DNA from: Nonomuraea candida
GTDB taxonomy: Bacteria > Actinomycetota > Actinomycetes > Streptosporangiales > Streptosporangiaceae
DNA length: 64,000 nt
Direction: 5' to 3'
Assembly: GCF_000725485.1 (NCBI RefSeq)
Contig: NZ_KL647033.1
Span: 124,001 to 188,000 of the forward strand
Made by a program: the position numbers and the translations under genes. The notes beneath the pieces were generated by a model. The model saw only the letters and a program-made list of their open reading frames with translations. It was not told the origin of the DNA and did no database searches. Positions 63,314 through 64,000 of the stretch are shown here, piece after piece (positions within the stretch are counted from its first letter, which is position 1; each line of letters starts with the position of its first letter).

Positions 63314-64000
63314 TCAGGCCACGGTGGCCTCGATGAGGTCGTCCACCACCTCCGCCAGGTCGTTGCCCCGCGCGTACGCCCGCCGCTGCCGCATCGCCCC
63401 CGACCCCTTGCGCAGCAGCCGGTCGAGGCCCTCCTGGACGAACGTCAGGTCGCCGGCCTGCGCCAGCGCCGGGCGTACGTGCTCCAGGAGGCGCCCGGCC
63501 ATCACCGCCGCCGGCACGAGCGTGCCGTGCCGCATGTCGAGGCTGTCGCCCTGGAGCCCGTCGCGGGCCGCCCGCCAGTAGGCGGCGCGCAGCACCTCGG
63601 AGGGCACGGGCAGGCCGCGGTCGCCGCGCGCGACGGCGGCCAGCCCGGTCACCACCAGCGCGCGGATGAGCCCGATCAGGGTGAGGCTGTCGGCCACGTC
63701 GAGCGGCACGTCGGCCACCCTGATCTCCACGGTGGGCAGGCGGGGCGACGGCCTGATGTCCCAGTAGACGGTCTTGGCGTCGAGCAGCGCGCCCGACTCG
63801 GCCAGCGCCCGCAGGGCCAGCTCGTACGCCCCGAACGAGGCGAAGTACGGGGGCGCGCCGGAGACCGGCCACCGGCCCCAGCTGATCACCCGCCAGGACG
63901 CGTAGCCGGTGTCGCGGCCCACGAAGAACGGCGAGTTGGCGGCCAGCGCGATCAGCGTCGGCAACCAGGGGCGTAAGTGGTTGCCCACGTAGACCGCGTG
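63314..64000 (-). CDS. YbdK-type glutamate-cysteine ligase/carboxylate-amine ligase, C-terminal part
   Basis: The gene continues past the window end; 228 codons are visible, in frame to the last base. Signatures of the GCS2 family include Asn-Ser-Pro-Phe (Ala-Ala-Asn-Ser-Pro-Phe-Phe-Val-Gly-Arg-Asp-Thr-Gly), Tyr-Trp-Asp-Ile-Arg-Pro-Ser-Pro-Arg-Leu-Pro-Thr-Val-Glu-Ile-Arg and Trp-Arg-Ala-Ala-Arg-Asp-Gly-Leu. These enzymes join glutamate to cysteine or other amines. Its placement next to a gamma-glutamyl-cleaving operon hints at linked metabolism, although it is on the opposite strand. Confidence 0.88.
   Translation of the reverse strand, partial: HAVYVGNHLRPWLPTLIALAANSPFFVGRDTGYASWRVISWGRWPVSGAPPYFASFGAYELALRALAESGALLDAKTVYWDIRPSPRLPTVEIRVADVPLDVADSLTLIGLIRALVVTGLAAVARGDRGLPVPSEVLRAAYWRAARDGLQGDSLDMRHGTLVPAAVMAGRLLEHVRPALAQAGDLTFVQEGLDRLLRKGSGAMRQRRAYARGNDLAEVVDDLIEATVA

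Overview
This is a very GC-rich window with dense, often overlapping genes, frequent GTG/TTG starts and the actinobacterial gene neighbourhood dapF, miaA, rnz, miaB, gluABCD, rny, recX, recA, DUF3046 and lhr. It is chromosomal DNA from a filamentous-type actinomycete. The gene content and the many short tandem repeats suggest Streptosporangiaceae, perhaps Nonomuraea, but that placement is inference. No tRNA, rRNA, CRISPR array, insertion sequence, integrase or phage gene was seen.

Layout. 1-1.9 kb: the end of a glycolate/lactate-type iron-sulfur oxidase subunit, two IclR regulators and a DUF2277 protein. 1.9-10.1 kb: a metzincin-like protein, an imine-reductase-like enzyme with an HxlR regulator, a two-component system flanked by a secreted protein and a PepSY protein, and two secreted nucleases. 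10.2-17.3 kb: a tight minus-strand operon for dimethylglycine and sarcosine oxidation (DMGO-soxB-soxD-soxA), in which soxA is fused to soxG. 17.3-22.9 kb: a GNAT enzyme, a TrmB/LuxR-type regulator, an SDR enzyme, a large helical-repeat protein and a SCO6745-like protein. 23-31 kb: dapF, miaA, a DNA-repair methyltransferase, rnz, a frameshifted dioxygenase-like gene carrying an 18-bp repeat array, a PEP-mutase-family enzyme, two divergent low-complexity surface proteins and miaB. 31.3-37.7 kb: a glutamate-type ABC importer (gluABCD), an orphan paralogue of its binding protein, and an S9 peptidase. 37.8-50.3 kb: rny, a 0.95-kb non-coding gap, recX with a 425-residue disordered extension, recA behind an SOS box, small genes and a giant Lhr helicase. 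50.5-54.5 kb: a TetR-ABC exporter operon and a membrane-anchored protein. 54.5-64 kb: a GntR-controlled family-5 peptide ABC importer in an operon with gamma-glutamyltransferase and a TauE/SafE exporter, facing a glutamate-cysteine-ligase-type gene cut by the window end.

How the parts work together. The DMGO/Sox operon would convert dimethylglycine to sarcosine to glycine, passing one-carbon units to folate. The ABC/GGT/TauE operon looks like a system for importing and cleaving gamma-glutamyl compounds, with its own GntR operator sites. The two-component system probably controls itself and its two neighbours through shared boxes made of three half-sites spaced 11 bp apart.

The most unusual structural theme is short degenerate tandem duplications at or just beyond gene 3' ends. 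In five genes the duplicated unit includes the stop codon. Related arrays sit downstream of several other genes, and one array inside a gene carries a 4-bp duplication that breaks the reading frame.
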